Assembly (NCBI RefSeq): GCF_011759705.1
Contig: NZ_JAAOZF010000002.1
Location: forward strand, 558,001 to 622,000
Origin: Microbacterium ulmi
Lineage (GTDB): Bacteria; Actinomycetota; Actinomycetes; Actinomycetales; Microbacteriaceae
DNA: 64,000 bases
Direction of reading: 5' to 3'
Under the pieces are notes generated by a model. It was not told where the DNA came from. It ran no database searches and saw only the letters and a list, made by a program, of their open reading frames with translations. This document shows positions 26,835-37,761 of this stretch, piece by piece (the first letter of the stretch is position 1; each line of letters begins with the position of its first letter). The translations under genes and the position numbers were made by a program.

Positions 26835-27617
26835 ATGATCGAGCTGCGGACCCCTGCCGAGATCGAGGCGATGCGACCCGCCGGGCGCTTCGTCGCCGAG
26901 ACGCTCGCGACGCTCCGCGACGAGACGAAGGTCGGAACGAACCTCCTCGCGATCGACCGGCGCGCGCACGATCTGCTGCGCCGCGCCGGGGCCGAGTCCT
27001 GCTACATCGACTATCACCCGTCGTTCGGCGCGAGCCCGTTCGGCAAGGTGATCTGCACATCGGTCAACGACGCCGTCCTGCACGGACTCCCCCACGACTA
27101 CGCGCTCAAGGACGGCGACCTCGTCTCGCTCGACTTCGCGGTCTCGATCGACGGCTGGGTGGCCGACTCGGCGGTGTCGTTCGTCGTCGGCACCCCGCGC
27201 GACGAGGACCTCGCGCTCATCGACACGACCGAGCGGGCGCTGGATGCCGCGATCGGCGCCGCGCTGGTCGGCAACCGCATCGGCGACGTGTCGTCCGCGA
27301 TCGCAGCCGTCGCGCACGGCGACGGCTATTCCATCAACACCGACTTCGGGGGGCACGGCGTCGGGCGCGTCATGCACGGCGACCCGCACGTTCCGAACGA
27401 CGGCAAGCCGAACCGCGGGTATCCGCTGCGCGCGGGGCTCGTCGTCGCGCTCGAGCCGTGGTTCCTGCAGACGACGGACCGGCTCGTCACCGACCCCGAC
27501 GGCTGGACGCTGCGCAGCGCCGACGGCTCGCGCGGCGCGCACGCGGAGCACACCGTCGCGATCACGGAGAACGGCCCGATCGTCCTCACCGACCGGTCCT
27601 GGCTCGGCGTCGACTGA
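26835..27617 (+). CDS. map: Type I methionine aminopeptidase
   Basis: MAP removes the start Met from nascent proteins. All five metal ligands are present: Asp100, Asp111, His174 (GGHGVGRVMH), Glu207 and Glu238, each shifted by three from the E. coli enzyme. His83 in VLHGLP is the substrate-binding His. The 260-aa length is that of the short form without an N-terminal extension. The ATG at 26835 has GAGGAACAGG in front, and CAGAAT at 26816-26821 is a possible -10. It is not in the classical secY-adk-map cluster and may be a second copy; that cannot be decided from this window. Confidence 0.94.
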   Translation: MIELRTPAEIEAMRPAGRFVAETLATLRDETKVGTNLLAIDRRAHDLLRRAGAESCYIDYHPSFGASPFGKVICTSVNDAVLHGLPHDYALKDGDLVSLDFAVSIDGWVADSAVSFVVGTPRDEDLALIDTTERALDAAIGAALVGNRIGDVSSAIAAVAHGDGYSINTDFGGHGVGRVMHGDPHVPNDGKPNRGYPLRAGLVVALEPWFLQTTDRLVTDPDGWTLRSADGSRGAHAEHTVAITENGPIVLTDRSWLGVD

Positions 27618-27631
27618 CCCATCATCCCCCG

Positions 27632-27655
27632 CGACGGATGCCGCGGCATCCGTCG
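27632..27655. terminator. Bidirectional terminator between map and pyk
   Basis: A perfect 24-base palindrome (CGACGGATGCCG followed by its complement) lies in the 39-bp gap between the convergent map and pyk genes. It contains two opposed copies of the GGATGCCGC motif. Confidence 0.75.
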
Positions 27656-27656
27656 T

Positions 27657-29084
27657 CTACAGCGTCTCGCCGACGCCCGTTCCGACGATGTGGACGCGCA
27701 CGTTGTTCGTCGAGCCCGCGATGCCAGGGGGCGCGCCAGCCGTCATGACGACGCGGTCGCCGATCTTCGCGAGACCCTCGCCCAGCAGCGTGTCGTCGAT
27801 GATCGTGATGAGCTCGTCCGTCGTCGTGACGCGCGGGACGAGGAACGTCTGCACGCCCCAGATGAGCGCGTTGCGGAAGCGCGTGCCCGGCAGGTCCGTG
27901 AACGAGATGATGGGGACCGGATGCCGCAGCCGCGACATCCGCCGTGCCGAGTCGCCCGACTGACTGAAGACGCACACGTACTTCGCCTCGACGAACTCGG
28001 CGATGCTCGCGGCCGCGAGCGTCATGGCGCCGCCCTGCGTGCGCGGCTTCGTGCCGAGCGGCGGGATGCGCGAGAGCCCGTGCTGCTCGGTCGAGGCGAT
28101 GATGCGCTCCATCGTCTCGACGACCGTCACCGGATGCGCGCCGACGCTCGTCTCGCCCGACAGCATGACGGCGTCGGCGCCGTCGATGACGGCATTCGCG
28201 ACATCGCTCGTCTCGGCGCGCGTCGGAACGGGGTTCTCGATCATGGACTCGAGCATCTGCGTCGCGACGATGACGGGCTTCGCCCAGCGACGGGCGAGCT
28301 CAATCGCGTGCTTCTGCACGATCGGCACCGCCTCGAGCGGGAGCTCGACGCCGAGGTCGCCGCGGGCCACCATGACACCGTCGAAAGCGTCGATGATCTC
28401 CTGCAGATGCTCGACCGCCTCGGGCTTCTCGATCTTCGCGACGACGGGCACGTCCCGGCCCTCCTCCGCCATGATGACGCGCGCGCGGTGGACGTCCTTC
28501 GGGCTGCGCACGAAAGACAGCGCGATGATGTCGGCGCCCAGGCGCAGCGCCCAGCGGAGATCGGCCTCGTCCTTCTGGCTCAGGGCGGGTGTCGTGACGG
28601 CGACACCGGGGAGGTTGATGCCCTTGTTGTTCGACACCTCGCCCCCCACGACCACCTCCGTCCGGACGCGCACGCCGTCCGAATCGAGGACCCGCAGGCG
28701 CACCTTGCCGTCATTGACGAGGATCGTGTCTCCGGGCTTCACATCGGCCGCGAGCTGCGGATACGTCGTCCCGACGATCTCGCGCGTGCCCTCGACGTCC
28801 TCCGTCGTGATCGTGAAGACGTCGCCCGGATCGAGGTGGTGCGGGCCGTCGGCGAAGCGGGCGAGCCGGATCTTGGGCCCCTGCAGATCGACGAGCACCC
28901 CGACGGCGCGCCCCGTCTCGGCGCTCGCGCGCCGGACGTTCGCGTACGCCTGCTCGTGCTCGGCGTAGTCTCCGTGACTTCGGTTGATGCGCGCGACGTC
29001 GAGCCCCGCGCGCACGAGCGCTTCCACGACCTCGTACGACCGGGTCGACGGACCGAGAGTGGCGACGATCTTGGCGCGGCGCAT
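27657..29084 (-). CDS. pyk: Pyruvate kinase
   Basis: Pyruvate kinase makes ATP and pyruvate from phosphoenolpyruvate at the end of glycolysis. The 475-aa protein opens with RRAKIVATLGPST, has KIEKPEAVEHL with the catalytic Lys, MVARGDLGVELPLEAVP, KPVIVATQMLESMI and AVMLSGETSVGAHPV, and a C-terminal regulatory domain. The ATG at 29084 follows GGGGGAG; a longer upstream frame of 30 codons lacks similarity. Confidence 0.96.
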   Translation of the reverse strand: MRRAKIVATLGPSTRSYEVVEALVRAGLDVARINRSHGDYAEHEQAYANVRRASAETGRAVGVLVDLQGPKIRLARFADGPHHLDPGDVFTITTEDVEGTREIVGTTYPQLAADVKPGDTILVNDGKVRLRVLDSDGVRVRTEVVVGGEVSNNKGINLPGVAVTTPALSQKDEADLRWALRLGADIIALSFVRSPKDVHRARVIMAEEGRDVPVVAKIEKPEAVEHLQEIIDAFDGVMVARGDLGVELPLEAVPIVQKHAIELARRWAKPVIVATQMLESMIENPVPTRAETSDVANAVIDGADAVMLSGETSVGAHPVTVVETMERIIASTEQHGLSRIPPLGTKPRTQGGAMTLAAASIAEFVEAKYVCVFSQSGDSARRMSRLRHPVPIISFTDLPGTRFRNALIWGVQTFLVPRVTTTDELITIIDDTLLGEGLAKIGDRVVMTAGAPPGIAGSTNNVRVHIVGTGVGETL

Positions 29085-29222
29085 GGCTCCCCCTTCGATG
29101 GCTGTACGACAACTCTTGCGGATCGGGGCGCCCCGCGCATCATGTTCGGGCACCCCGATGCCGCATTCGATCACCGTTGCCCGAACGAGAGCGCGCCCCC
29201 TCCCGTCCGCGGGTCGCGCGAA

Positions 29223-29921
29223 TCAGCCGAGCAGATCCGGGCGGCGCTCGCGCGTGCGCTCGACCTGCTGCGTGCGCCGCCACTCCGCGACCTTCCCGTG
29301 ATGCCCGCTCAACAGCACGTCGGGCACGTCGTAGCCGCGCCACGACGCGGGCTTCGTGTACGAGGGGTATTCGAGCAGCCCGTCCTCGTGCGACTCCTCC
29401 ACAAGGCTCTCGGGGTTGCCCACGACGCCCGGAACGAGCCGCCCGACCGCCTCGATCATGGCCATCGCCGCGACCTCGCCGCCGTTGAGGACGTAGTCGC
29501 CGAGGCTCATGAGACGCACGCGCCCGAGGGTCGCGGCATACGCGAAGACGCGCTCGTCGATGCCCTCGTAACGGCCGCATCCGAAGACGAGGTGCGGTTC
29601 GTCGGCGAACTCCCGCGCCGTCGCCTGCGTGAAGACCTCGCCCGCGGGCGAGGGGAAGACGAAGACGGGCCCGGTCCCGGCATCGGCCGAGCCGCCGGAC
29701 GCGATCTCGTCGAGCGCCTCGCCCCACGGCTCCGGCTTCATGACCATGCCGGCGCCGCCTCCATATGGCGTGTCGTCGACCGTGCGGTGCCGGTCGTGAG
29801 TGAAGTCGCGGAGGTCGTGGACCCGGATGTCGAGCAGTCCGCTGCCACGGGCCCTGCCCAGCAGCGACACCTCGAGGACGTCGAAGAACGACGGGAAGAT
29901 CGAGACGACGTCGATGCGCAC
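29223..29921 (-). CDS. trmD: tRNA (guanine-N1)-methyltransferase TrmD
   Basis: TrmD methylates G37 of certain tRNAs with S-adenosylmethionine and prevents frameshifting. The 232-aa protein has the SPOUT trefoil-knot motifs: [24 protein letters not shown] and [15 protein letters not shown]. The GTG at 29921 follows GGAGG and lies 1 bp past the rimM stop. The gene ends the rpsP-KH-rimM-trmD operon. Confidence 0.95.
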   Translation of the reverse strand: MRIDVVSIFPSFFDVLEVSLLGRARGSGLLDIRVHDLRDFTHDRHRTVDDTPYGGGAGMVMKPEPWGEALDEIASGGSADAGTGPVFVFPSPAGEVFTQATAREFADEPHLVFGCGRYEGIDERVFAYAATLGRVRLMSLGDYVLNGGEVAAMAMIEAVGRLVPGVVGNPESLVEESHEDGLLEYPSYTKPASWRGYDVPDVLLSGHHGKVAEWRRTQQVERTRERRPDLLG

Positions 29922-29922
29922 G

Positions 29923-30603
29923 TCAGTCCTCCGCGGGCTCGTCCTCGTCGGCAGCGGCATCCTGGATCTCGTCCTCGGCGCCGTCCTCCTGCTGCGCCCG
30001 GTCGTCGTCCTCGAGCTCTTCGAACAGGCCTGCGGGCGGGGTCACGATGACCCGTCCACCGGGCACGTCGACCTCGGGCACGATCGCCTTGACGAACGGG
30101 ACGAGCACTTCGGCGTCGCTCGCGCCCGCCGCGAGGCGGATGATGAGCAGATCCTGCGCCGGCAGGTGGTCCACGCGCACGACGCGGCCGACGACCGTGT
30201 CGTCGCGCACGACGTCCAGGCCGACGAGCTGGTGGTCGTACCAGGCGTCGTCCTCGTCTGCGTCGGTCTCGACATCCTGATCGATCCAGAGGATCGCGCG
30301 CACGAGGCCTTCAGCGGCCGTGCGGTCGTCGACGCCCTCGAAGAACGCGACGGGGTGGCTGTTCATCCAGCGGAACTCGCGCACCGTGAGCAGCTTGCCG
30401 TGCCACGGCGACGACTCCGGGACCTGCAGAGTGAAGGCCGCGCCGGGGACGAAGCGCCCGTCCGGGTCGTCGGTGTACAGCTCGAGCTTGAGCGCGCCCT
30501 TGAGGCCGTGCGCCTTGACGAGGCGACCGACGCGCAGCTGAGTGCGGGCGGAAGAGGACGGGCGGGGGCCCGTGGGCTCGTCCGCCGTGTGGGAGGCGTC
30601 CAC
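29923..30603 (-). CDS. rimM: Ribosome maturation factor RimM
   Basis: RimM helps 30S head assembly near S19. The 226-aa protein has the N-terminal barrel ([24 protein letters not shown]), a PRC-barrel half ([39 protein letters not shown]) and [11 protein letters not shown]. An extra acidic tail of about 30 residues follows, longer than in most RimM proteins. The start is a GTG with a modest GGACGG site. Confidence 0.93.
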   Translation of the reverse strand: MDASHTADEPTGPRPSSSARTQLRVGRLVKAHGLKGALKLELYTDDPDGRFVPGAAFTLQVPESSPWHGKLLTVREFRWMNSHPVAFFEGVDDRTAAEGLVRAILWIDQDVETDADEDDAWYDHQLVGLDVVRDDTVVGRVVRVDHLPAQDLLIIRLAAGASDAEVLVPFVKAIVPEVDVPGGRVIVTPPAGLFEELEDDDRAQQEDGAEDEIQDAAADEDEPAED

Positions 30604-30604
30604 G

Positions 30605-30835
30605 TCAGCCGTCCGCGACGTCGACGCGCACGCGCCGGCCGTCGGCCAGCGCGGCCACGAGGGTGCGCAGGGCCTTGGCCGTGCGGCCGCCGCGCCCGAT
30701 CACGCGCCCGCGGTCGTCGGGGTGCACGTGCACCTCGAGGACATCCCCACGGGATGAGGCGGACGAATGGATGCGCACCTCGTCGGGGTGATCGACGATC
30801 CCCTTGACGAGGTGCTCGAGCGCGGCGGCGAGCAA
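30605..30835 (-). CDS. KH-domain RNA-binding protein (KhpA/YlqC family)
   Basis: A 76-aa single KH domain with the GxxG loop as GRGG (VIGRGGRTAKALRTL). KhpA proteins bind RNA and influence cell division and small-RNA levels in Gram-positive bacteria. The start is a rare TTG at 30835, kept because the family opens with the same LAAALEHLVKGIVDHPD sequence. It sits 4 bp after rpsP, the standard place. Confidence 0.92.
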   Translation of the reverse strand: MLAAALEHLVKGIVDHPDEVRIHSSASSRGDVLEVHVHPDDRGRVIGRGGRTAKALRTLVAALADGRRVRVDVADG

Positions 30836-30839
30836 CGGA

Positions 30840-31250
30840 CTACTCTGCGTCTGTCGCGGAGGCCTCGGCCTCGACGGGAGCGGGCTCCTCGGCCTTCTTC
30901 TCGGCCTTGGGCTTGATGACCGACTTCTTCGATGCGTCGATCGAGAACTCGGGCTTGGGCTCGGCGGTCCTCACCGTCGAGACGGCGTTCGCGTCGCCCT
31001 TGAACCTGCCCCAGTCGCCCGTGAGCTTGAGGATCGCGAGGACCTGCTCGGTCGGCTGAGCGCCGACGCCGAGCCAGTACTGCGCGCGGTCGGAGTCGAC
31101 CTCGATGAACGAGGGCTGCTCGGTGGGGTGGTACTTGCCGATCTCCTCGATGACACGACCATCGCGCTTGGTGCGCGAGTCGGCCACGACGATGCGGTAG
31201 TAGGGCGCACGGATCTTGCCGAGGCGCTTGAGACGGATCTTGACAGCCAC
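30840..31250 (-). CDS. rpsP: 30S ribosomal protein S16
   Basis: S16 is an early assembly protein. The 136-aa sequence starts [19 protein letters not shown] and continues [11 protein letters not shown] and [12 protein letters not shown]. The C-terminal extension of about 45 residues, Lys/Glu/Ala-rich, is longer than in E. coli and common in actinobacteria. The gene leads the rpsP-KH-rimM-trmD operon; AGGAG lies upstream of the ATG. Confidence 0.96.
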   Translation of the reverse strand: MAVKIRLKRLGKIRAPYYRIVVADSRTKRDGRVIEEIGKYHPTEQPSFIEVDSDRAQYWLGVGAQPTEQVLAILKLTGDWGRFKGDANAVSTVRTAEPKPEFSIDASKKSVIKPKAEKKAEEPAPVEAEASATDAE

Positions 31251-31512
31251 GATTCTCCTGAATGTGTGGAAAGGCGGATGAACGGCGCCTGGAGCGTGGG
31301 GTGCACACCCGGCGGGAGCTCTGGAGCGGACGAGCGCACCGGATAGAGGGTCGAGTGCGGTGTCCGACCCACGATTATTTCACATCGCGGGCATCCCCGC
31401 GAACCGGGCGGGTGCCCGTGCCTGCCGGATCCGGCTCGATGTGCGAAGCGCCGGGTGCCGCATCCGCCATGTCTGCGTCCTCCGCGCTCACGGGACGACC
31501 CCATGCCAGACT

Positions 31513-32682
31513 GTGCGGATGACGGTCTCCTTCGCGACCTCCGCCCGCTCGACCGTCGGACTCGAGTGGGAGCTGATGCTCGCCGACGGCAGCACGGGCG
31601 ACCTCGTCCCCCGCGCCCCCGAGATCCTCGCGGCCCTCGGCGAGCAGACCTCGCTCGAGCGCTACACCGTGACCGGCGAGCTGCTGACCAACACCGTCGA
31701 GGTGACGAGCGGCGTGGGCGACACCGTCGCCGCCGCCGTCGACGACATCGCGGACGCGATCGCGGCCGTGCGCACCGTGAGCAATCCGCTGGAGGTGGAG
31801 CTCCTGTGCGCGGGGAGCCACCCTTTCGCGCAGTGGTTCGACCAGCGCGTCACCGACAAGACGCGCTACCACACGCTCATCGAGCGCACCCAGTGGTGGG
31901 GTCGCAACATGATGATCTGGGGCATCCACGTGCACGTCGGCGTCGAGGACGTCAACAAGGTCTTCCCCCTCATCAACGCCCTCGCGGTCTACCTGCCGCA
32001 CCTGCAGGCGCTCTCGGCGTCGAGCCCGTTCTGGGCCGGGGAGCGCACGGGATACGCCTCGAATCGCGCCCTCGTGTTCCAGCAGCTGCCGACGGCGGGA
32101 CTGCCGTGGCCGCTGCAGAGCTGGGCGGAGTTCGAGGCGTACCTCGACGACATGGTGGGGACGGGCGTCATCGCCGATGCGACGGAGGTCCGCTGGGACA
32201 TCAGGCCCGCCCCGCGATGGGGCACGATCGAAGTGCGGGCGTGTGACGGGATGTCGACGCTGCCTGAGCTCGCCGCCGTCGCGTCGCTCGTGCAGGTGCT
32301 CGTCGAGCACTTCTCCCGCGAGCTCGACGAGGGCAGGGAGCTGCTGAGCCTGCCGCCGTGGTTCGTGCGCGAGAACAAGTGGCGGGCGGCACGGTACGGG
32401 CTCGACGCGCGCCTCATCGTCGATCGCGAGGGCACACAGCGCCTTGTCGCAGAGCATCTCCGCGAGACGATGGAGCAGCTGCACGACATCGCCGTCGAGC
32501 TCAAGTGCGCGCGGGAGTTCGCCGGGATCGAGACGATCCTCACGCAGGGTGCGAGCTACGCGCGGCAGGTGTTCGTTGCGGATGCCGCGGACGGCGATCT
32601 TCGCGAGGTCGTGCAGCACCTCATCCGCGAGTTCCGCGCGGGCCCGACTCTGCGCGAGCACCTCGCGGCACTCGGCGACTGA
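31513..32682 (+). CDS. YbdK-type carboxylate-amine/glutamate-cysteine ligase
   Basis: A protein of about 387 aa of the ATP-dependent glutamate-cysteine ligase 2 family (GCS2/YbdK). Markers are TVGLEWELMLAD, TGELLTNTVEVTSG, SHPFAQWFDQRVTDK, WGIHVHVGV and RWDIRPAPRWGTIEVRACDG. E. coli YbdK makes gamma-glutamylcysteine only weakly; in a mycothiol-using actinobacterium the true product is unclear. The most likely start is the ATG at 31519 (the coordinate here includes the six bases before it); it lacks a Shine-Dalgarno site and has CAGACT six bases upstream. Confidence 0.87.
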   Translation: MRMTVSFATSARSTVGLEWELMLADGSTGDLVPRAPEILAALGEQTSLERYTVTGELLTNTVEVTSGVGDTVAAAVDDIADAIAAVRTVSNPLEVELLCAGSHPFAQWFDQRVTDKTRYHTLIERTQWWGRNMMIWGIHVHVGVEDVNKVFPLINALAVYLPHLQALSASSPFWAGERTGYASNRALVFQQLPTAGLPWPLQSWAEFEAYLDDMVGTGVIADATEVRWDIRPAPRWGTIEVRACDGMSTLPELAAVASLVQVLVEHFSRELDEGRELLSLPPWFVRENKWRAARYGLDARLIVDREGTQRLVAEHLRETMEQLHDIAVELKCAREFAGIETILTQGASYARQVFVADAADGDLREVVQHLIREFRAGPTLREHLAALGD

Positions 32683-32697
32683 GCGCCGCAGACGCGC

Positions 32698-33869
32698 TCA
32701 CAGGCCGTCCAGGGCGAAGAAGAGCGCGTCGCTCCACCACGCGAAGTCGTGACCTCCCGACCACTCCTCGTGCGAGATGCGCATGCCCGCGGCATCCGCG
32801 GTCTCCGCGAACGTCCGCGACAGGGGCGCGAGGGTCTCCTCCTCCACTCCCGCCTGCACGACGACGTGTCCGTGCGCGCGACCGCGTAGCAGCCGGGCGA
32901 CGAGGTCGCCGGGCTCCACCGCGTCGCCGCGCAGCGGGCGACCCTCGCCGTAGTGGTACGACCCGGACTGCGCGATCGCCGTCGCGACGAGGTCGGGTCG
33001 CCGAACCGCGAGCCCCGCCGCAGCGAGGCCGCCGAAGCTCTCCCCCGCAGCGACGACGGCGTCGGGACCGAGCCGGATTCCCGTCGCCGCCTCGACGGCG
33101 GGCAGGATCTGTCGCTCCACGAGCTGCGCGACCCGGTCAGGACGAGGAAGCAGGGCGGCGCGCTGCTCGAGCGAGCCCGATCCGACGAGGACGGCCGCCA
33201 GAGCCGACTCGCCTCGATGCGCGAAGGCGTGCGCGAACCCCATCCGCAGCCACACCTCCCCGTCGAAGACGACGAGCAGGCGACTCACCTGCCCCGCCGG
33301 GCGCACGAGCCACGCGGGATGCTCCGTTCCTAGGCGCAGCGGCTCCCCCTGCGGCGCGGCGCCGTGCCGCAGGGCGGACCACGACGGGTGCTCGCGCGAG
33401 CGCGGCATCCGCAGGACGCTCGAGCCTCCGCCGAGCGGGTTCGTGATCGTCTCAGGGCTCAGCGGATCGGGCGCACCGGCCTCGTGGACGCCTTTCCACG
33501 CCGACCGTTCGCGCCCGATGTCGGAGGGGATGTGCGGGAGCGCCACGACGCGGTAGCTCGCGACGAGCGTCTCGGGGAGCACGTATCCGACGTGCCACAC
33601 GTCGTCGGCGATGGGGACGAAGCGCGCGGCGGTGATGTCGGCGCGATGACGATCGGTCAGCGAGTTCACGTGCACGATCGCCTCGAGACCGGGCTCGGGA
33701 CGCCACACGAAGTGGACCTCCCGCATCCCTTCGCCCGCGGGCCGCCCGAGCAGGGGCGTCCGCGGGTGCCTGTCCCAGAACCCCGGCCGCGCGGCATCCG
33801 CCTTCAGTGCCCCTGGAGGCACCCGGACGGGCGTCCCCTCCGTCGTCAGCGGCGTCTTGAGCGGAGATC

Positions 33870-33873
<4 letters not shown>
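32698..33873 (-). CDS. Enterochelin-esterase-like siderophore hydrolase (Fes family)
   Basis: A 391-aa esterase with the Fes layout: an N-terminal beta domain (VHFVWRPEP, DVWHVGYVLPETLVASYR) and a C-terminal alpha/beta-hydrolase domain with Ser279 in AAGESFGGLAAAG and His374 in SGGHDFAWW. Such enzymes cut the ester backbone of imported catecholate siderophores to free iron. It has no signal peptide, so it acts in the cytosol. The ATG overlaps the ATPase stop (ATGA). Last gene of the iron operon. Confidence 0.88.
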
Positions 33874-34690
<817 letters not shown>

Positions 34691-34694
<4 letters not shown>

Positions 34695-35719
34695 AGCCGC
34701 CTATTCCGTGAGAGGAGCCAGATGAGGTAGAAGCCGCCGAGCACGCCCGTCATGAGCGCGACGGGCACGCGGAGCCCGAGCGGGAGGTTCTGCGCGGCGA
34801 TGTCTGCGCCGACGAGCAGTGCCGACCCGGTCACGGCGGATGTGAGGATCGGGACCGCGGCACCGCCTGCGAGAGCGCGCGCGAGGTGAGGCGCCGCGAG
34901 GGCGACGAACCCGATGGGGCCGCACACCGCCGTCGCGACGGCCGCGAGCACGACGGCGCACACGAGCGCGACGCGGCGTGCGGCCTGGACGCGCACGCCG
35001 ACGCCGATCGCGAGCTCGTCGCCCGACTCCGTCACCTCGAGCGCGCGCGAGAGCCCCACAATGACCGGCACGAACACGACGACCGCGCCCACGGCCCACA
35101 GCGCCTGATCCCACGACCGCGCGTTGAGCGTCCCCGTGAGCCAGACCTGCGCGCCCATCGCGACACTCGCCTCGGTTCGCGTCAGGAGCGTCGTGTTGAC
35201 GGCGGCGAGGAAGGCGCCCACGCCGACGCCCACGAGGATGAGCCGGTACCCGGCCGAGCCGCGCGCTCCGCGCGCGAGGACGAGGACGACGATCGCGGTG
35301 AGGAGTCCCGCCACGACCGCCGCGAGCGCCACGAGAGGGGGCGGCGCCTCGAACACCGTGATGGCGACGACGGCTCCCGTAGCGGAGCCGGTCACGAAGC
35401 CGATGATGTCGGGTGAGCCCAGCGCATTGCGCGAGATGGACTGGAAGACCGCGCCCGAGACGGCGAGGGCGGCGCCGACGAAGACGCCGGCGACGTAGCG
35501 CGGCATCCGTATCCGTCCGACGATGCTCGCGACCCGGGGTTCGGCGTCGCCCGTCACGACGTCGAGGAGATCGCCGATGCCGAGCGGAGTGCTCCCCGTC
35601 ATGAGGCTCACCGCGCCCAGAGCGAGGCACACGACGAGCCCCCCGACCACGACCGTCGCCGCACGGGGGTGCAGCCGCACCGAGAGGTCGCCGACGCGGA
35701 CGGCGCGCGCGACGCTCAC
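34691..35719 (-). CDS. Siderophore ABC transporter permease (FecCD family), second
   Basis: A 342-aa permease with about nine or ten helices, the conserved RMPRYVAGVFVGAALAVSG, QSISRNALGSPDIIGF and the ATPase-docking GFVALAAPHLAR. It forms a heterodimer with the first permease. The GTG at 35719 overlaps the stop of that gene (GTGA at 35716-35719). Confidence 0.93.
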
Positions 35720-36672
35720 AGCGCCGGCACCCGTCTGCGCCGCACGAGCGCGATGAAGACGGGTGCGCCGATGAGAGCGCTCACGATGGATGCCTGCAGC
35801 TCGCTCGGCAATGCGACGACGCGTCCGGCGATGTCGGCGGAGAGCAGGATGCCTCCCGCGATGAGGGCCGACACCGGGATGAGGCGCACGTAGTCGGGGC
35901 CCACGACGGACCGGCCGATCAGCGGCGCCGTCAGCCCGATGAACGCGATCGGCCCCGCGGCCGCAGTGGAGGCACCCGCGAGCAGCACGACCGCGAGGCC
36001 TGCGAGCATCCACGTGCGACGCGGGCTCACGCCCAGGGCACGCCCGAACTCGGGGCCGAGCGCGAGCGCGTTGAGAGACCGGGACACGGCGATCGCGAGG
36101 ATGAGGCCCGCCGCGATGGCGATCGACACGGGGCCGAGGACGTCCCAGCTGCGGCCCTGGAACGAGCCCGCGTCCCAGAAGCGGAAGCGGTCGAACACGG
36201 TGGGGAAGTTCAGCAGCAGCGTCGACGTGTAGGCGCCGAGCACGACGCTGACGGCCGCGCCCGCGAGCACGAGCCGCACGGGGTTCGCCGCGTGGCTCAG
36301 CGCGCCTCCGAGCGCATAGACCAGTCCCGCAGCGAGTGCCGCGCCGAGGAACGAGAACCACAGGTACCACTCGATCGCGACGACTTGCGTCACGGCGATG
36401 CCGGTCGCGACGACGGCCGCCGCCCCCGCGTTGACCCCGAGGAGCCCCGGCTCTGCGAGGGGATTGCGCGTCATCGCCTGCATGACCGTGCCCGCGACGC
36501 CGAGGGCCGCACCCACGACGAGGACCAGGAGCGTCCGCGGGAGCCGCAGCAAATGCACCGTGAGGTGCCGGTCGTCGGCTGGGTCGAACGCGACGATCGA
36601 CCGCCATACGACGCCGGGCTCGATCATGCGCGATCCGACCACGACGCTCACGACGACGAGCGCCGCGAGCAC
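35716..36672 (-). CDS. Siderophore ABC transporter permease (FecCD family), first
   Basis: A permease with LRLPRTLLVLVVGAALGVAG, QAMTRNPLAEPGLLGVNAGA and GFIGLTAPLIGR-type docking sequence (AFIGLTAPLIGRSVVGPDY). The first ATG/GTG/TTG start is the GTG at 36672 (318 aa), but it falls inside the first membrane helix. The frame stays open upstream and encodes GVRRLALILI, which completes the helix and adds a basic lead. A CTG at 36748-36750 with GGAGG five bases upstream would give 344 aa and starts 1 bp after the stop of the binding-protein gene. The true start may be that CTG. Confidence 0.88.
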   Translation of the reverse strand: MLAALVVVSVVVGSRMIEPGVVWRSIVAFDPADDRHLTVHLLRLPRTLLVLVVGAALGVAGTVMQAMTRNPLAEPGLLGVNAGAAAVVATGIAVTQVVAIEWYLWFSFLGAALAAGLVYALGGALSHAANPVRLVLAGAAVSVVLGAYTSTLLLNFPTVFDRFRFWDAGSFQGRSWDVLGPVSIAIAAGLILAIAVSRSLNALALGPEFGRALGVSPRRTWMLAGLAVVLLAGASTAAAGPIAFIGLTAPLIGRSVVGPDYVRLIPVSALIAGGILLSADIAGRVVALPSELQASIVSALIGAPVFIALVRRRRVPAL

Positions 36673-36751
36673 GATGAGGATGAGCGCCAGACGGCGGACT
36701 CCGCGACGCTGTCGCGTCGCGGAGCCCGTGCGCCCGGCGTGCGGGAGCAGC

Positions 36752-37747
36752 TCAGCCTCCGAAGAAGCCGGCGATCGCGTCGACGATGCCGAGGGCGCTG
36801 AAGTAGTCGATCCGGAACGAGGTCAGCCCGAGCGGATACACGTCGCCCGAGACGACGGCCGGCGCCGAGGCGAACAGCGGCTCCGCGAGCAGCTGCTCCT
36901 TCGTCGCGTCGTCGCCGTAGATGAGGAACACGGTGGGTGCCGTGAGGTTCGCGACGGTGTTCTCGGTCGAGACGAAGGCGAAGTCCTGGCGCGGCGCCTG
37001 ACTCGTGTCGACGTCGTCGGGGGCGCCGACGACCGAGAATCCGAGAGCGTCGAGGATCGTCGCGTGCGGTCCGCCGGGCTTGGCGAATGCGCTGTCGTTC
37101 TCCGTGCCGTTGAAGACGATCGCGTTCACGTCTCCCTCGGGGACGGTGATCTTCGAGGCGACCTCGGCGACGTGCGCGTCGTAGCCCTCGACGGTCGCCG
37201 TCGCCTCGTCTTCGAGTCCCGTGGCCTCGCCGAGGATCTCGGCGACGTCCTGCCAGCTCTTGTCGCTGTAGTTCACCGCGATCGTGGGGGCGATGTCGGA
37301 GAGCTGGTCGTAGGCGTCAGCGGTCTGGTCGGCGCCGGTCGTCGAGATCACGATGAGATCGGGGTCCGCCGCGATGACCGCCTCGAGGTCGAGCTCGAGG
37401 TCGGGGTAGAGCACCTCGACGCCGCGGTCGGCGGCGACATCCGCCCACTGGGAGAAGAAGCCGTTCTCGTCGGTCAGATCGCCGGGCGTCGTCGCGGCGC
37501 TCGCGACGAGGGGAGCGTCGATCGCGAGGAGCGTCCCGGCGAGCGTGATCGACGTCGTCACGACACGCTCCGGCTTCGCGTCGATCTCGGTCGTCCCGAG
37601 CTCGTGAGTGATCGTGCGCGGCCAGGCGGCGTCCTCCGGCGCGGTCGTCGGCGACTCCGCAGGGGCGGGGGTGCTGCACGCCGTGAACGCGACGGTCGCT
37701 GCGAGGAGGGCCGCGACCCCCGTGAGCAGCCGGGATGTTCTTCTCAT
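36752..37747 (-). CDS. Iron-siderophore-binding lipoprotein
   Basis: A 331-aa periplasmic-binding-type lipoprotein: signal peptide with lipobox FTAC (Cys24 is the lipid site), a Pro/Ser/Ala linker, then the FepB/FhuD-like two-lobed fold (TTEIDAKPERVVTTSITLAGTLLAID, VIAADPDLIVIST, LGFSVVGAPDDVD). It hands ferric siderophore to the permease pair. AGGAG precedes the ATG. It lies 14 bp after the siderophore-interacting-protein gene. Confidence 0.92.
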   Translation of the reverse strand: MRRTSRLLTGVAALLAATVAFTACSTPAPAESPTTAPEDAAWPRTITHELGTTEIDAKPERVVTTSITLAGTLLAIDAPLVASAATTPGDLTDENGFFSQWADVAADRGVEVLYPDLELDLEAVIAADPDLIVISTTGADQTADAYDQLSDIAPTIAVNYSDKSWQDVAEILGEATGLEDEATATVEGYDAHVAEVASKITVPEGDVNAIVFNGTENDSAFAKPGGPHATILDALGFSVVGAPDDVDTSQAPRQDFAFVSTENTVANLTAPTVFLIYGDDATKEQLLAEPLFASAPAVVSGDVYPLGLTSFRIDYFSALGIVDAIAGFFGG

Positions 37748-37761
37748 ACGTGTTTCTCCTG

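Noticed and set aside
26721..27551. Upstream extension of the small membrane protein across map
   Set aside because: The extension mirrors map; the ATG at 26720 has its own -10 element and starts at a natural membrane-protein N-terminus.
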